NCBI RefSeq assembly: GCF_010389155.1
Contig: NC_057761.1
Coordinates: 25,938,210-26,002,209 of the forward strand
Source of the DNA: Erigeron canadensis
Lineage: Eukaryota > Streptophyta > Magnoliopsida > Asterales > Asteraceae
Length of the DNA: 64,000 nt
Direction of reading: 5' to 3'
Part shown: positions 35,722-48,009 of the stretch, piece after piece
How positions within the stretch are numbered: the stretch's first letter is position 1
Layout of the letters: every line of letters starts with the position of its first letter
Position numbers and translations under genes: made by a program
The notes under the pieces: model-generated
Databases searched by the model: none
What the model was told of the DNA's origin: nothing
The model's input: the letters and a program-made list of their open reading frames with translations, nothing else

Positions 35722-38700
35722 TCAAGTTGGAGTGTGGAGATCACGAACACCCAGCTTGCCAAGTAAAAAGTTCAACTGTTGAGCCCCTAATGGCTTGGTA
35801 AAAAGATCAGCTACTTGATGTTTGGTGTTGATGTTTAAAGGCAATATTTCTTGAGATTCAACTCTTTCACGGACAAAATAACAGTCCATTTCAACATGGT
35901 TTGTACGCTCATGAAATACTGGATTATTTGCAATATGACGAGCCGCGACATTATCACAGAAAAGAGGCGTAGCATTAGTGACAACAACTTGAAAATCCTT
36001 TAAAAGCCATCTCATCCAAAGAATTTCACTTACAGTACTAGCGATCGCTCGGTATTCTGCTTCAGCCGATGACCTTGAGACCACTGATTGCTTCTTAGTT
36101 TTCCATGAAACTGGAGCTCCCCCCCAACAAGAGAACATAACCAGTTCGGGAACGCCTTGTCAACTGACATCCTAACCAATCAGAATCACAATATGCAGCA
36201 AGTGCAAAACCACCACTTTTTGGTATAAAAATGCCTTGACCCGGAGTAGATTTTAAATAGCGTAAAATTCGACTAGCTGCATCCATATGATCAACTCGTG
36301 GATCAGAAACGAATTGGCTAAGAACATTCACCGAATACGCAATGTCAGTTGCTTGTAAATACAACAACCGACCCATCAACCTACGATATTGCTTTGCATC
36401 TGTTTTCGGGCTTTCAAGACATTGATCTATCTTAAATGTTTGCTCCATGGGAAATGGACTAGGACGAGCCCCAAGCATCCCACAATCTTCAAGAATGTCT
36501 AATGTATACTTCCGTTGACTTAGCACCATACCGTCTTCTGTTCGAGCCACCTCTATTCCCAAAAAATATTTTCGTGGTCCAAGATCTTTTATACTAAACG
36601 TACCATCGAGATACTGCTTTGTTTCACTGATTTTACTAGAATCATTTCCCGCAATAATAACGTCGTCCACGTAAATAAGGATAGCAACAAAAGAATCATC
36701 CTTAGCAAACGTGAACAAAGAATGATCGGCTCGAGATTGTTTGCAATCAAGATTGAGTAAAGCTGTAGTAAACCGTTGATACCAAGTCCTTGAGGCTTGC
36801 TTTAAACCATAAAGTGATTTTTTTAGTCTACAAACTCGTTTTTCTTCTTTTAAAGAAAAACCTTGTGGAACTTTCATACAAACCTCTTCCTTAAGATCGC
36901 CATGCAAAAAGGCGTTATTCACATCCAATTGATGAATTGACCAGTTGTTCTTCACGGCTATTGTCAATAACGTTCTGACCGTAACAAGTTTTGCAACTGG
37001 AGCAAAGGTGTCATGATAATCTACGCCTTCTATTTGAGTAAACCCCCGTGCTACAAGCCGTGCTTTATAGCGTTTAACTTCACCATTTGGTTTGTATTTT
37101 ATTTTGTAGACCCACTTGGAATCAATAGCATGCTTTCCCTCTGGGAGTGGAACCAGTGTCCAAGTCTCGTTTTCTTCAAGAGCCTTGATTTCTCGTTTCA
37201 TAGCATCTCGCCATTTTTCATCCTGCATAGCTTCTTGAAAATTTCTTGGCTCATTGTTAGAAGTAATGGCTGCTAGATAAATTTTATGAGAAGAAGAAAA
37301 ATTTTTGTAAGAAACATAGTTAGCAAGGGGGTGTACCGTCGAGGAGGAATGCTCAGAAACGGGATTTGCATGGTCAATAGATGGCGGCAACTTCACATTA
37401 AAATCTTGTAAATATTTTGGTTGAGTTTTAACCCTTGCTTGCCTTTGCACAGTAGCTTCCCCTAATTCTTGTTCCAATGAAATCGTAGACTGTGCATGTT
37501 CATCAGTCTCATTAATTGGTTCATTGCCTAATGAACCTAAATAAGGCTCAAAGTCTTGCCCATCATTAATTGGTTCCAAACCCATATCTTCGAATTCAGA
37601 TGCAACTTTCATTTCCTTCCCATTCTCAGCCAATCCTATATTCTCACAATTACATGTCCCCACTTTATAATCATCATCAACCTTGTGATTTTCTCCTGAT
37701 GTCGTCATAATTTCTTCACATCCATTAGGAACTTGAAACAAAACTTCATTATTTTCATTTGATTTTAACTTGGCAAAAGGAAATATGTTTTCAAAAAATT
37801 TAACGTCTCCAGATGTTATTATTTTTCCATGCTCAACGTCAAATATCCTATAACCTTTGGTTCCTTGAGGATACCCGATAAAGACGCCTGGTCTCCCCCT
37901 TATTTCAAACTTATCTCCCCCTGTCTCTATACTCTAGAAATAAGCAAGACACCCTATGACTCTCATGTGATCATATTCCGGCTTTTGACCGAAAACAATT
38001 TCATAAGGTGTTATATTATTAATTACCTTTGAAGGAAGGCGATTAATAATATATGTAGCTGCTTGTATACACTCTCCCCAAAATCTTTTTGGAAGACTTC
38101 CTTGAAACATTAAGGCGCGAGCCGTTTCAAGGACGTGACGGTGTTTGCGCTCCACCACCCCATTTTGTTGGGGCGTATGAGGACACGTCGTTTCCAATAA
38201 GATTCCTTCTTGAGCATAAAAATTCATCATTTTATTAGAAGTGAATTCCCCACCATTATCACACCTAATTCGTTTAATTAATTTTCCAAATTGAGTTTTA
38301 ACCATTTTTTGAAAAAACATCAAATAATCACTAGCTTCGCTTTTGTGTTTAATAAAAAATATCCACAAAGCTCGACTATAATCATCCACATTGGTTAAAA
38401 AATAATTTTGGTGTGAAATAGTAGGCGTTCTATATTTACCCCAAATATCACAATGAATCAACTCAAAACAATCGCTAGTTTTAATTGAACTCTTAGGAAA
38501 TGGAGAACGAGTGAGTTTTGCCTTAACACAAGAATCACATAAAACATCCTTTAAAGAAATATCTTCTAAAAAATTAATGCGACATAACTTAGAGTCGGAA
38601 GCGTGTCCCAATCTTGAATGCCAAATTTTTTCATTTATCTTCAAAACCATTGCCTTTCTTTCTCTAGTTGCCATGCCCATCCGATAGAGACCATTAATGC

Positions 38701-40147
38701 AACTACCCGTTCCAATCAACCTCCTCGAGTGTAAGCCCTGCATAACAAAAAAATCAGGGAAAAATGTCACTGAACACTGCAAATCTTTAGTCAATCGGCT
38801 AACCGAAAGTAAACTGCAATTAAAATTCGGAATATGTAAAACGTCTTGAAGTTTTGCTTCTCCAATAAGCATGCATTCTCCTTTCGCCTGAACCGGTATA
38901 TTAACTCCATTTGGAATCATAACTGGTGATTCTTAATCATCTTTAACAATATTTTCAAGATAATTTTCGTTACAAACAATATAATCGGTTGATCCCGAGT
39001 CAACAATCCAATCATCGGATTTAGTTGATAATGCATTAACCTTACCAACCATGTTAGCTTTCCGAATACCTTCACCTGCGTCTTTGTCTCCCGCTTCAGT
39101 GAAGTGCTTTAAAAGAGTCTCGTATTGATCATCGGTTAAGCCCGTCACGGTCTTGATGTCTTTCGGGTTGTTATCAATGCAGGCCGCCTTTGATTTTGTC
39201 TTTACATTCTTCTTTCCGGGCCACCATTCCGGATATCCCACGAGCTCAAAACAAGCTTCTCGTTTGTGCCCATCACGTCCGCAAGAGGTACAGTGACTAT
39301 CTTCATTATTTCCAGATTGTTTGATGTCTTTTCTCTTTTGTTGCATTTTGGATCCTACACGATAATTGGCTTGAAAAACCGCACTCTCAGTTTGGACCCT
39401 CTTTCCAGCCGTAATAGCCCGTTGCTGCTCATCTTCCGAGGCCATCCGGTATGCTTCACCTAGAGTCGGGTTTGGTTTCATCGACAAAAGTTGTGTCCTT
39501 ATGGTTGAGAATTCTACATCTAAACCCATAAGAAACTCATATAAACATTCCTTTTCTTTAAATTGTGACAGCCGTTTGCCGACTTCACATGAACAAGTAC
39601 CACAAGTGCAGCGTGGTGTAGGTAGAACGGTTTGTATTTCATCCCAAAGACCCCGGAGTTTTGTATAATACGCGGAAACAGAACTGCCCTCTTGACGAGT
39701 GATTGTCAGGGACTGTTTTAATTCGTAAGCACGCGGAGCACTTTCCTTTTCAAACCTTTCTTGCAGATCTTTCCATATTTCCGCTGCGATGTTCGCGTAT
39801 TTGACACTACCCCGTATTTCTTTCTCCATGGCAGTTGTTAGCCATCCTTTTATCATTGCATCACACCGCATCCAAGGCATATACATGTCATCGGTCTTCT
39901 CAGGTTTAGATATAGACTGATCTACAAAAACGATCTTGTTTTTGGCAAACAAGAAATTCGTCATCTCTTGAACCCAATCATTGTAATTGGTGTCATTGAG
40001 AAGCTCGTTGACTTGTACTTGTCTTGGCGAATCAGAAGGATGTATGTAATAGGGAGAATTCGGGTCGATAGGCTTGTTGTTAATTTCGATAGCCTTCCCA
40101 CTGCCGGAAGTCTGTTTCTTTGGATCGTCATCTTCGGCCATGATCAA
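35722..40147 (-). pseudogene. Copia gag-pol polyprotein, broken by two stops and a frameshift
   Basis: Reads 40147 to 35722. The gag region contains a zinc knuckle (CTSCGRDGHKREAC, C-x2-C-x4-H-x4-C). The protease follows with its DSGS active site. After an in-frame TAA (38933-38935) come the GAG-pre-integrase (WHSRLGHAS, CDSC) and the integrase core with HCDIWG, DDYSR and HTPQQNGVVERKHR. After an in-frame TAG (37934-37936) comes reverse transcriptase with the YVDD centre (ILIYVDDVIIAG). RNase H begins at AAYCDSDW. A seven-base C run at 36119-36125 shifts the frame, and RNase H continues in the other frame with SSAEAEYRAI and CDNVAARHIA. The lineage is a typical plant Copia; three disabling changes make it non-autonomous today. 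Confidence 0.92.
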
Positions 40148-40192
40148 TAAATTGTTTTAAGTTTTAGAATTGGAGCTTCTGCTCTGATACCA

Positions 40193-40363
40193 TAATGAAT
40201 TTGATATGGGCCAAAAGATTAATTTCTTTATTCGTCAAAAAAGGTTTAAATAAGAAATACAATTAGAGGCCTGATAGGAGAGCAATTCCTGAATTCTAGG
40301 AACAAACTAATACTACCGTAAATAATTAAGTAGATAAACATAAATAAAGATAAACATCCTTTA
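40193..40363 (-). repeat. Copia 5' LTR
   Basis: 171 bp, directly followed (minus strand) by the initiator Met-tRNA primer site. Same length as the 3' LTR. Confidence 0.9.
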
Positions 40364-40388
40364 TACAAGGTTATTTCAGCTACCAGTT

Positions 40389-40901
40389 TTGGGTGATTTC
40401 TATCGTTTTACCTGGAATAAGTGGTTACCCACTAAAATAAATGTTTTCGGTTGGAGAGCGGGATTGAATCGTCACCCAACTAGAGACAACTTGGAGAAAA
40501 GGTATGTTGGGATCCCTTGTAATCTATGCCTGGTGTGCAATGAATTCTCTGAGTTGCTTGACCATTTGTTGATTGCATGCTCATTGGCGAATGAGGTCTG
40601 GTACCGAATTAGAGCATGGTGTAAAACTCCCCCAATATATGTCTTCTCGGTATCTGACTTGTTGGAGCTACATAATCATGCTATGCTTGGTACAATTACA
40701 AAAGGTATTTTTCAATCGGTCGTTTTGCTTGCTTATTGGAGAATATGGAAGTCAAGAAATGAAAGGCTTTTTAGGGAGACTTCGGCATCGACGAAAGAGA
40801 TCGTTGAGGACATCCAATCTTTGGGTTTCTTATGGATTAAGAATCGAGCCTCAAGGTTGAGTGTCACGTGGGCGAAATGGAAGAATTTTTGCTTCATGTA
40901 G
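40389..40901 (+). pseudogene. LINE reverse transcriptase C-terminal zinc-binding domain
   Basis: 170 codons are open to the stop. The conserved order is W-x-K-W-LPTKINVFGWR, PTRDNLEKR, then C-x2-C-x2-C (CNLCLVC), H at DHLL and C at IACS, then the YWRIWKSRNERLF tail common in plant non-LTR elements. The reading continues upstream across the Copia target site into 35500-35543, so this is the truncated end of a larger protein, not a gene with its own start. Confidence 0.8.
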
Positions 40902-40994
40902 ATATATAGCTCATATATTTGTACTAGTATGCTCATGTAATATGTGTTATTGTTAAAGAAATTTGCCTTAAAAAAAAAAACTAAAGTAAAGAAT

Positions 40995-41231
40995 AAAACA
41001 ATGACTGGCCATTGCCTAAAAAATTGAAAAGGCATTTCCGATCAATGTCACAATTGATGGCGGCCTGGTCTCAAGAAATTCAAGACGTATATAGTTTTTG
41101 GGATAGCTCTTGTGCTGCAATTTGTATATAACTACGACAACAAAAGGTATTTTAGAGGGTAAACATGAATGTTTATATAATTTAAAAGAGAAACTTATAA
41201 CTTTTTAAAAAGGGAATAATCACTATGTGTA
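40995..41231. other. Block A sequence between LINE and the next insertion
   Basis: It matches 56680-56900 of block B almost throughout, from the 'gactggccattgcc' landmark to 'aaacttataactttttaaaa'. No gene. From about 41214 the similarity stops and resumes only at about 50005. Confidence 0.7.
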
Positions 41232-42230
41232 CATTTGGTAGGAAGAAATTCAGAGAATTGAAATGATACAAAGAAATGAAATACATAGAAATGAAATAAA
41301 AATGAAATTGATGGAGAAATATGATAAATTCCATTGTTTGGTTATGATTGAGAAATTGACATAAGAAATGTTAAAAAACCATTTCTTGTGTTTGGTATGA
41401 GATGAAAGCTGGGAAATTAACATAAACATATTGCAACTTCATCTTTCCAAAGAATATGAACACATTATACATACATATACTGCTGCCATTTATTTCATTC
41501 AAAATGAAAGGTTCAACATGCAATTAATGGGTACTCGTGGTAGTGACCGAATCATTGGCTATACTATTTGTTTGTAGAAACCACAAAAACTCTTTTAACC
41601 CAGATTGAAACCTGTACAAATACGACCTAACTTATTTCCAATTCGAATGACAAACAGGAAACAAAAGTTTCAAATCTACAAGTACAATCCATCATTGTCT
41701 AAACCCTTTCAAATTTTAACAAAAATAAAATCAGATCTATTCAAAAAAGTATTTTTCCAGTGAGGGAAGATTATAAGGCATTCAAATTGAGCAAACTTCA
41801 TAAAGAGGGCGATGAACAGCGATGAACTAGAGATGAAAGGTGATAGAGAGAAACTACTAAATCATCATTCAACTATGAGCCATGATAAGTATGAGCTTTT
41901 AATTTGGATCTCAAGAGATCGAGTAACGTTAGGGATATATTTTCGGCTTTTTCTTTTTCATTTTTGGAAATGTGCATGTCACGTGCTTGAGATTTTATAT
42001 TAATGGTATAAAGCAACAACATAGAGGAGAAGTCTTTTCTCCGTGTTCCTTTTTTTGTAGTTAAAATATGGAGAATTTCATTTCTTCTCCAAAAGTGGAG
42101 AAATATGATTATACTTAAATGGTTTTCTCGGGAAATCAAAGTCTCCGTGTCTTAATTTCTTCAGAGCTACCAAACATAAGAAATGAATTCATTTCCATTT
42201 CTTTGTCTTCATTTCCTTGTACCAAACATG
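41232..42230. mobile_element. Probable 1-kb MITE or non-autonomous TIR element
   Basis: It starts CATTTGGTAGGAAGAAAT and ends with sequence that in reverse complement reads CATGTTTGGTACAAGGAAAT. Further copies of the 'tttggta' plus 'gaaatg' theme lie inside both ends (near 41390 and 42170). It is absent from block B. Target duplication not resolved, no transposase. Confidence 0.5.
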
Positions 42231-43252
42231 CCATATATGTTCAATATATATTTTTCTTCATGTATATAGTTGTCATTAAACTCAATTATTGATATATATC
42301 ATCCATAAACTTTTTAACTTATCTGACGTGTTAATTTTTAATAACAGGTTAAATTTGATTTTTATTTATATTTTTCATAAATTCATTAATTTCTAACTTT
42401 TTCTTTGATCTCTATCGATCATCATCATCTTCATAATCATGATCATCATAGAATCCGCAAATCACATGACAAAAGAATTTAAACATTAAATAAAACTCAA
42501 TATCTGATAAATACATCAGATTTTCCCATTTCTATATTTCTCATATTACTATCTTAATCATTTGATTATACACGATACACCATAGATCTTGATAGAAAAA
42601 AAAATGTTGGCCTAAGGTTGGTCGGATCTCTTTCTTCTTCTTCTACATACATTACATACATGATATACATCCATATTAAATCACGTCATATACTATATTT
42701 TAAATTAAATGAAACTAAAAAATCAAACAAAATGGGTGAACATGTATGGATCGATTACAGAAGGTTCATGTTGTTTCTAAAGCAACAATTTATAATGAAT
42801 TAGTTACTCCTATCATACTTAAAACTTGTTAGTTAGTCAAAGTCAGGACATCAACAGCGACAGGGCAACAACAAGATCTCATTTTCCCGGTCACAACCAA
42901 GATCTTATCTTTTTTTCCGGTCACCGGAAAAATACCTAGCTCATCGGCGATGCTTAGTCTTACTGTTATTGTTTTATTTGATGATTTCACACTGAAAGTG
43001 TCTTTAACTTTGATCTGATTTCACAGTGTATGTGAGTTTGATGGGAATGAAAGGTGTAAAGGGTTTCTTTGTGAGAGAGGGTTAATGGGGATGATGATGA
43101 TGATGATAGTAAGATAGTCCATGTTATGGTTATGATGTGGAGGTGTGGATACAGATTTTAAATATAGATTATGAGGGCAATCGTTAAATCCCTGGTTGCT
43201 TTTTTTTTGGATTTAGATTTGACATGGAAGAGGAGAAATATATGAATAGGAA
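42231..43252. other. AT-rich DNA left of the 6.27-kb MULE
   Basis: No coding segment. Contains (TTC)n at about 42635-42650, a CCGGTCAC-rich patch near 42890-42940 and a (GAT)n run at about 43091-43109. It is not present in block B. Confidence 0.5.
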
Positions 43253-43261
43253 AATGATTAA

Positions 43262-43373
43262 GGGCTAATTGCACGGAAAGGGCTCGTACTATGACACTTT
43301 TGTTATTGTGAGACTCGTAAAAAAAAATTACTTTTAAAAGGCGTTGAAACGGTTAATATTACTTTTGTGGGGC
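43262..43373 (+). repeat. MULE left terminal inverted repeat
   Basis: Pairs with 49423-49535. Shared landmarks include CTCGTACT, GACACTTTT, TTATTGTGAG, CTTTTAAAAG and GAAACGGTTAATATTACTTT. It probably contains the transposase promoter. Confidence 0.9.
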
Positions 43374-43838
43374 TTTCTGTAAGTAACCGGTCACCAAAAA
43401 TTTTGGAAATCATTTTTGTTTATTTTAAATCATTATATTTCATACATGGATAATCCATGTCATCAACACCCGTTATCAATTTCCATGTCACCTTTCCACT
43501 ACGTTTAACACTTTATAAATCCTTCTTTGTCGATTGAACATCCCAACCCCACACCCCCTTTTTGTCTCCCCTTTTGTCCCTTTGTCTGTAAACCCTAGAA
43601 AAACCTTCAATCCATTTTCTACATTCAATCATATTTTGTTATAATTTTTTATCGTTGCATGCTAATCGCTGTTGAAGGTATGTTTTGTATATTAATTTCC
43701 CTTTTTATACAGTCATTGCGTAGTTAGGGTTTATTCATTCTGGTTGCATGTTTTTTTTGGAATTCGAGTTCTTATATTTTATTATTATTATGTGTATATA
43801 AATATATTTTAATAATTTTTATTTATTTTATATTCAGA

Positions 43839-46800
43839 ATGCGGGAACGCTTTTTCGAGTTTGATGTGCACTTTGATGGTGCGTTTGCCTGGCCTCCTAT
43901 TAGGTATAAACATGACATTGTTATGCCTATTTGCATAAGTGTGCTAGATCATAAGGGATTAGTTAAGTATTTAGAAGAGTTAATTCAAGCCCCTTTCAAT
44001 ACTTTGTACTTCATGAAAAGGGACTTGATAATGGTTTGGTAAAATTTGAATGCCAAAAGGATGTAGATTCTCTGTTTGAACTTTCACATTCTTATGGTAG
44101 ACTGCATATATATCTGGATCATTTCATGGATGACCTAAGTGAATTTCTAGTGATACCTTCAAGACCTAATGATGGAGATATATTAGATGAGCAAGAGACT
44201 GATGGTTTTAATGCAGATGAGTATCTCATAAGTCAAAGCCAACCTGCTGCAAGTTTAGGTGTTCAGAGTCAAGTGCCCCTAAGTACTCAAAATGTAGTTG
44301 ATAATGAACCAGTAAACCACAATGAACCACTTCAAGAAAATTTAGCTGAAAATGAACAAGTTAACCAAAATGAACCACTTCAAGAAAATGTAGTAGAAGA
44401 AGAGCATTCTAGTGATGATAGTGACTATGAACCTTCTGAAAGTGATACTGAGAGTGAGACACATTCAATTGACTATCTCTCTGAAGGAGAAGATGAGTTA
44501 AGGGAATTTAGGTTGATGAAACAAGCTAGTAAGAATAAGCCAAATGCCAAAGCACAACCAAAACTAGGTGATCCAGTTCCTAGGTAAATGTTTCCAACCC
44601 TGATCTTAATGATGCAGTGGCTGAACATGAAGAATTCATGAAAGAGTTATGTGAGAAGTTGAAATCACCTAAATTTGTAGATGAGGATCCATTTAAAGCA
44701 ATACAAAATATTGAGAAGTGGCCAGTTCACAATGCCAATATACATTGGAGGATGAAACAACCAAATGTAGGTGAGAGGTTTGTTGACCACCATCAATTCA
44801 GGGACATGTTGACTTACTGTGCTGTTGCAAATGGTTTCTCACTCTGGTTTGAGAAATCAACACAAGCTAAGTGTGTTGCAAGGTATGGTCAGAGAGCTCC
44901 AAGACTTAAAAATCCTGAGTTGGGGAAACAAAGAAAACAGCAAAGGTATCCTGCTACTGAAAAAGGAGAGGAACCAAAATGTCCCTGGAGGTGTTATGCT
45001 AAGAAAATGGATAATGAAAACTCAATGCAGATTGTATCTTTGAATGATGTGCACACTTGTGTAAGGAATTTCAGGTTTGGCTCACTTATTAATTACAAGT
45101 GGATAGGAAAAAGATTTGGTGACAGGATAAGGGCACATCCTGATATAAAATTGGTTACCATTGCTGATATGGTAATGAAGAAATACAAATGCTTGGTTTC
45201 CCCATCTCAATGTAGAAATGCAAAACATTATGCACTCAATGAATATGAAAAGTCTTTGGAGGAACACTATGGAATGCTTAGGTCATATGCAGCTGAATTA
45301 CTATCAACCAACCCAGGTTCAACTGTCAAAATTGCTGTCACTAGGGATCCTGAAGACAGAGTGTATTTTGACAAAATGTACATCTGTTTTGGTGCACTGA
45401 AAAGTGGCTGGAAACATGGTTGTAGAAGGGTCATTGCACTGGATGGATGCTTTTTGAAAAAGCCAAATCAGGGAGAGCTCTTGAGTACCATAAGGAGAGA
45501 TGGTAACAACCATATCTATCCAATAGCATGGGCAGTGGTTAGTGTGGAAAAGAAAGAGAACTGGAAATGGTTTTTAGAGTTACTGAGTGATGATCTTGAC
45601 ATAGGAGCTGGAGCTGGAGCTGGTATTACTCTCATGTCAGACCAACACAAAGTAAGTATTTAGATTAAATAAATTATCAATTTATGTATATTAGCCTCAG
45701 TATGTATTTTTATTTTTATGGTTTAAATAATTATGTATGTTTGTAACTAAAAGCCAAATTATGTATCTTTAATTTTATGGTTTAAATAATTATGTATGTT
45801 TGTAACTAAAACAGGTTTTAATAGAAGCAGTAAAAGAAGTATTGCCTAATTCAGAACATAGACAATGTGCAAGACATATCTATGATGGGTTTAGGAAACA
45901 TCATTCTGGTGCATACTTGCAGGGTCTGTTTTGGGCTGCATCAAAAGCATCTTACCCTCAACTGTTTGAGAGGGTAATGAAACAGATTAGAGAGGCCAGT
46001 CCAAGTGCAGCCCAGTATTTGATTGAGAAGAACCCTAGAACCTGGTCAAGAGCATTTTTTGAACTACACAGAGGTTGTGAGAATGTGGAAAATGGTTTCT
46101 CATTATGCTTCAACTTTGTTATATTACTTGTAAGGAACAAGCCCATAATAACAATGTTGGAAGCAGTTAGGACCATTCTTTTAGAAAGAATGAATACATT
46201 GAGAAGAATGGCAGAAAAGTGGCCAACTGAAATATGCCCATCAATTATTAAAAGAATTGATTGGTGCAAGGATCAACAAAGGTAAAAACCAACTGATTTA
46301 TCACCATTGTATGAAATTCCTTTATGCTTTTATTAACTTTAAACTTTGTCAAAATTACAGGTATTGGAAACCATTTCACTGTGGTCTGGATGAATGGGAA
46401 GTGAGGCAAGGGAATGAAGGGTTCAAAGTAAATGAAGCTAGAAGGACATGTAGCTGCAGGATGTGGGAGTTGACAGGCATACCATGCCCTCATGCTGTTT
46501 CTTTGATTTTTAAGATGGCTAAGAATGTGGAAGACTATGTTCCCAACTGGTTCAAGAAGAGTTTGTACAATGAAACATATGGTTTTCACTTACATGCAGT
46601 TGGTGGAATGACTACTTGGGAGGAACATATGGGTAACAAGCCTCTGCCACCAAAACCTAGGGTCATGCCAGGCAGACCCAAAAAGAAAAGAATATGGGCA
46701 AGTCATGAGAGTCATGTAGCAAGTTCTGGCAATAGGAAAAGGGTGACAAGACATGGGGTGCAAATGACTTGTCAAAGATGCATGCAACCAGGACACAACA

Positions 46801-47737
46801 AGAAAAGTTGTACAAATGAGCCACTAGAAAAATCAAAAGAGAAGGTTTACAAGAAGATTGGCAGACCACCAAAGAATGCTGGACAAAACAGTCAGAATGC
46901 TGGTCAAAACCCTAGTTCTGGACAAAACAGACAGAATGCAGGTCAAAATCCTACTGCAAGTCAAACCCCTAATGTGGGTGAAAGCAGTCAATATGCTAGC
47001 CATAACCCTCATGTGGGTGGCTTTTCAAGCCAAAACCAGTCTGGACTAGCTGCTACAAGTTCTGGAAGAGGTTGGACAAGGAAATCCATTTATGTGGACA
47101 AGGTTTTGAGTCCTAAAAAGAAAGCATGTGAATCAAGTGGTTTGGAAGGTAATTTTGTTATAGGTTCTTGTACTGCTACAACAAAGTCTGGTGTGGCCTT
47201 AGGGGTATCCAGCACTGGCTTTAGCAATCCCAAATTATTTGGAGTGAAAGGTAGTTTTTTTTGTCCATTTTAATTTCATAAAACTGTTTTTACAAGTTAT
47301 TATGTCAGTAATTAATTATTGTTGTTTGTTCATTGCATGACAGGTCCAAGAAAACTACCAAGTTGGTGGGGAGCTAGAGTTTGTGTTGATCCAAAGACTG
47401 GGAAACATTTTTAGGTGGGAGTGATGGAGAGCCAGTCCCTGTTTGGCCACCAAATGTGCCAATACCAAGTACTTCTGAAATGCTTAAGCAGAAACAAGCT
47501 GAAATGCTCAAGCGGAAACAAACTGAAAAGGGAAAGGAAAAAGAAGTTGTAGTAGAGTAGTCAACACCTAAAAAGATATCCAATTCTCTACCACAAACAA
47601 CCAATGTTATGCCACAAAGAAAGAGTCCAAGATTGATAAACAAGAGGAACCCAAGTGAGAGGATCCTGAAGAAGAAGTTGGCAATGCCCGTTCCTGGCCC
47701 AGGGGAATCAAAGCAGAATGCAATGGAGTTGGATTAA
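43839..47737 (+). pseudogene. MURA-like MULE transposase, degraded by small frameshifts
   Basis: A likely leader intron spans 43678-43837, then the start ATG at 43839. Introns: 45652-45814, 46282-46360 and 47251-47343, all GT/AG. Order of parts: an N-terminal region, an acidic stretch (SSDDSDYEPSESDTESETHS), a Mutator DNA-binding domain around 44730-45060 (RFVDHHQFRDML, CPWRCYA), and the MULE catalytic domain with ALDGCFLKK, LMSDQHK and EHRQCARHIYDGFRKHH. A SWIM zinc finger CSCRMWELTGIPCPH and a CCHC knuckle CQRCMQPGHNKKSC follow, then a Gln/Asn-rich repeat (NAGQN). Frame is lost by one base near 44015-44030, at about 44583 and at about 47408-47413, and a TAG lies at 47558-47560. The reading otherwise continues to TAA at 47735. 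The catalytic core and SWIM finger are themselves open. Confidence 0.9.
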
Positions 47738-48009
47738 TCTTGGATAGCTGCCAATCAAATGAACTAGTCTTTTGTTTAATGTCTTTTGCTAAAAACTTGA
47801 TACTTTGGTATGTAATATGTAGGTTATGAAACTGGTTGGTTGACTGTAATATGTAGGTTATAAACTGCTTGGTATGTAATATGTAGGTTATCAACTGCTT
47901 GGTATGTAGAACTTATGCCCAATTTTTGGTGAAATGCAAAGAATGAATCTTGTCAGGGCTTATTTAACTGTGTAAACTAAAGTTGGAATGTGATGGGGAG
48001 TTACTGTAG

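Larger units (their letters stand above)
35544..40363 (-). mobile_element. Ty1/Copia retrotransposon, nearly complete but inactivated
   Basis: 4,820 bp with two 171-bp LTRs and a perfect 5-bp duplication TACAA (35539-35543 and 40364-40368). The primer binding site TGGTATCAGAGC lies next to the 5' LTR (minus strand, 40181-40192) and matches initiator Met-tRNA. A purine tract, AACTTGAGGGGGAG, precedes the 3' LTR (35715-35728). The LTRs differ at three positions by eye (about 1.8%), so the insertion is fairly recent. It sits inside the LINE remnant. Confidence 0.95.
35424..40978 (+). mobile_element. 5'-truncated LINE remnant, interrupted by Copia
   Basis: The LINE parts are 35424-35543 and 40369-40978, about 730 bp in total. 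They end in an A run (40970-40980) and are flanked by a 16-bp duplication AACTAAAGTAAACAAT (35408-35423; second copy at 40979-40994 with one change). Block B has the empty site near 56660. The coding part, continuous across the Copia insertion, shows the zinc-binding domain found at the end of plant LINE reverse transcriptases: WNKWLPTKINVFGWR, LPTRDN-like PTRDNLEKR, CNLCLVCNE, DHLLIACSLANEVW, ending in a stop at 40899-40901. Only the last ~200 residues of the protein are present, so it cannot move itself. Confidence 0.85.

Noticed and set aside
40181..40192. tRNA-like match
   Set aside because: The 12-nt match to initiator Met-tRNA is the Copia primer binding site. No complete tRNA, rRNA or snoRNA was recognised in the window.
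47374..47894. Minus-strand frames of 89 and 95 codons
   Set aside because: They are the reverse strand of the transposase 3' coding region.
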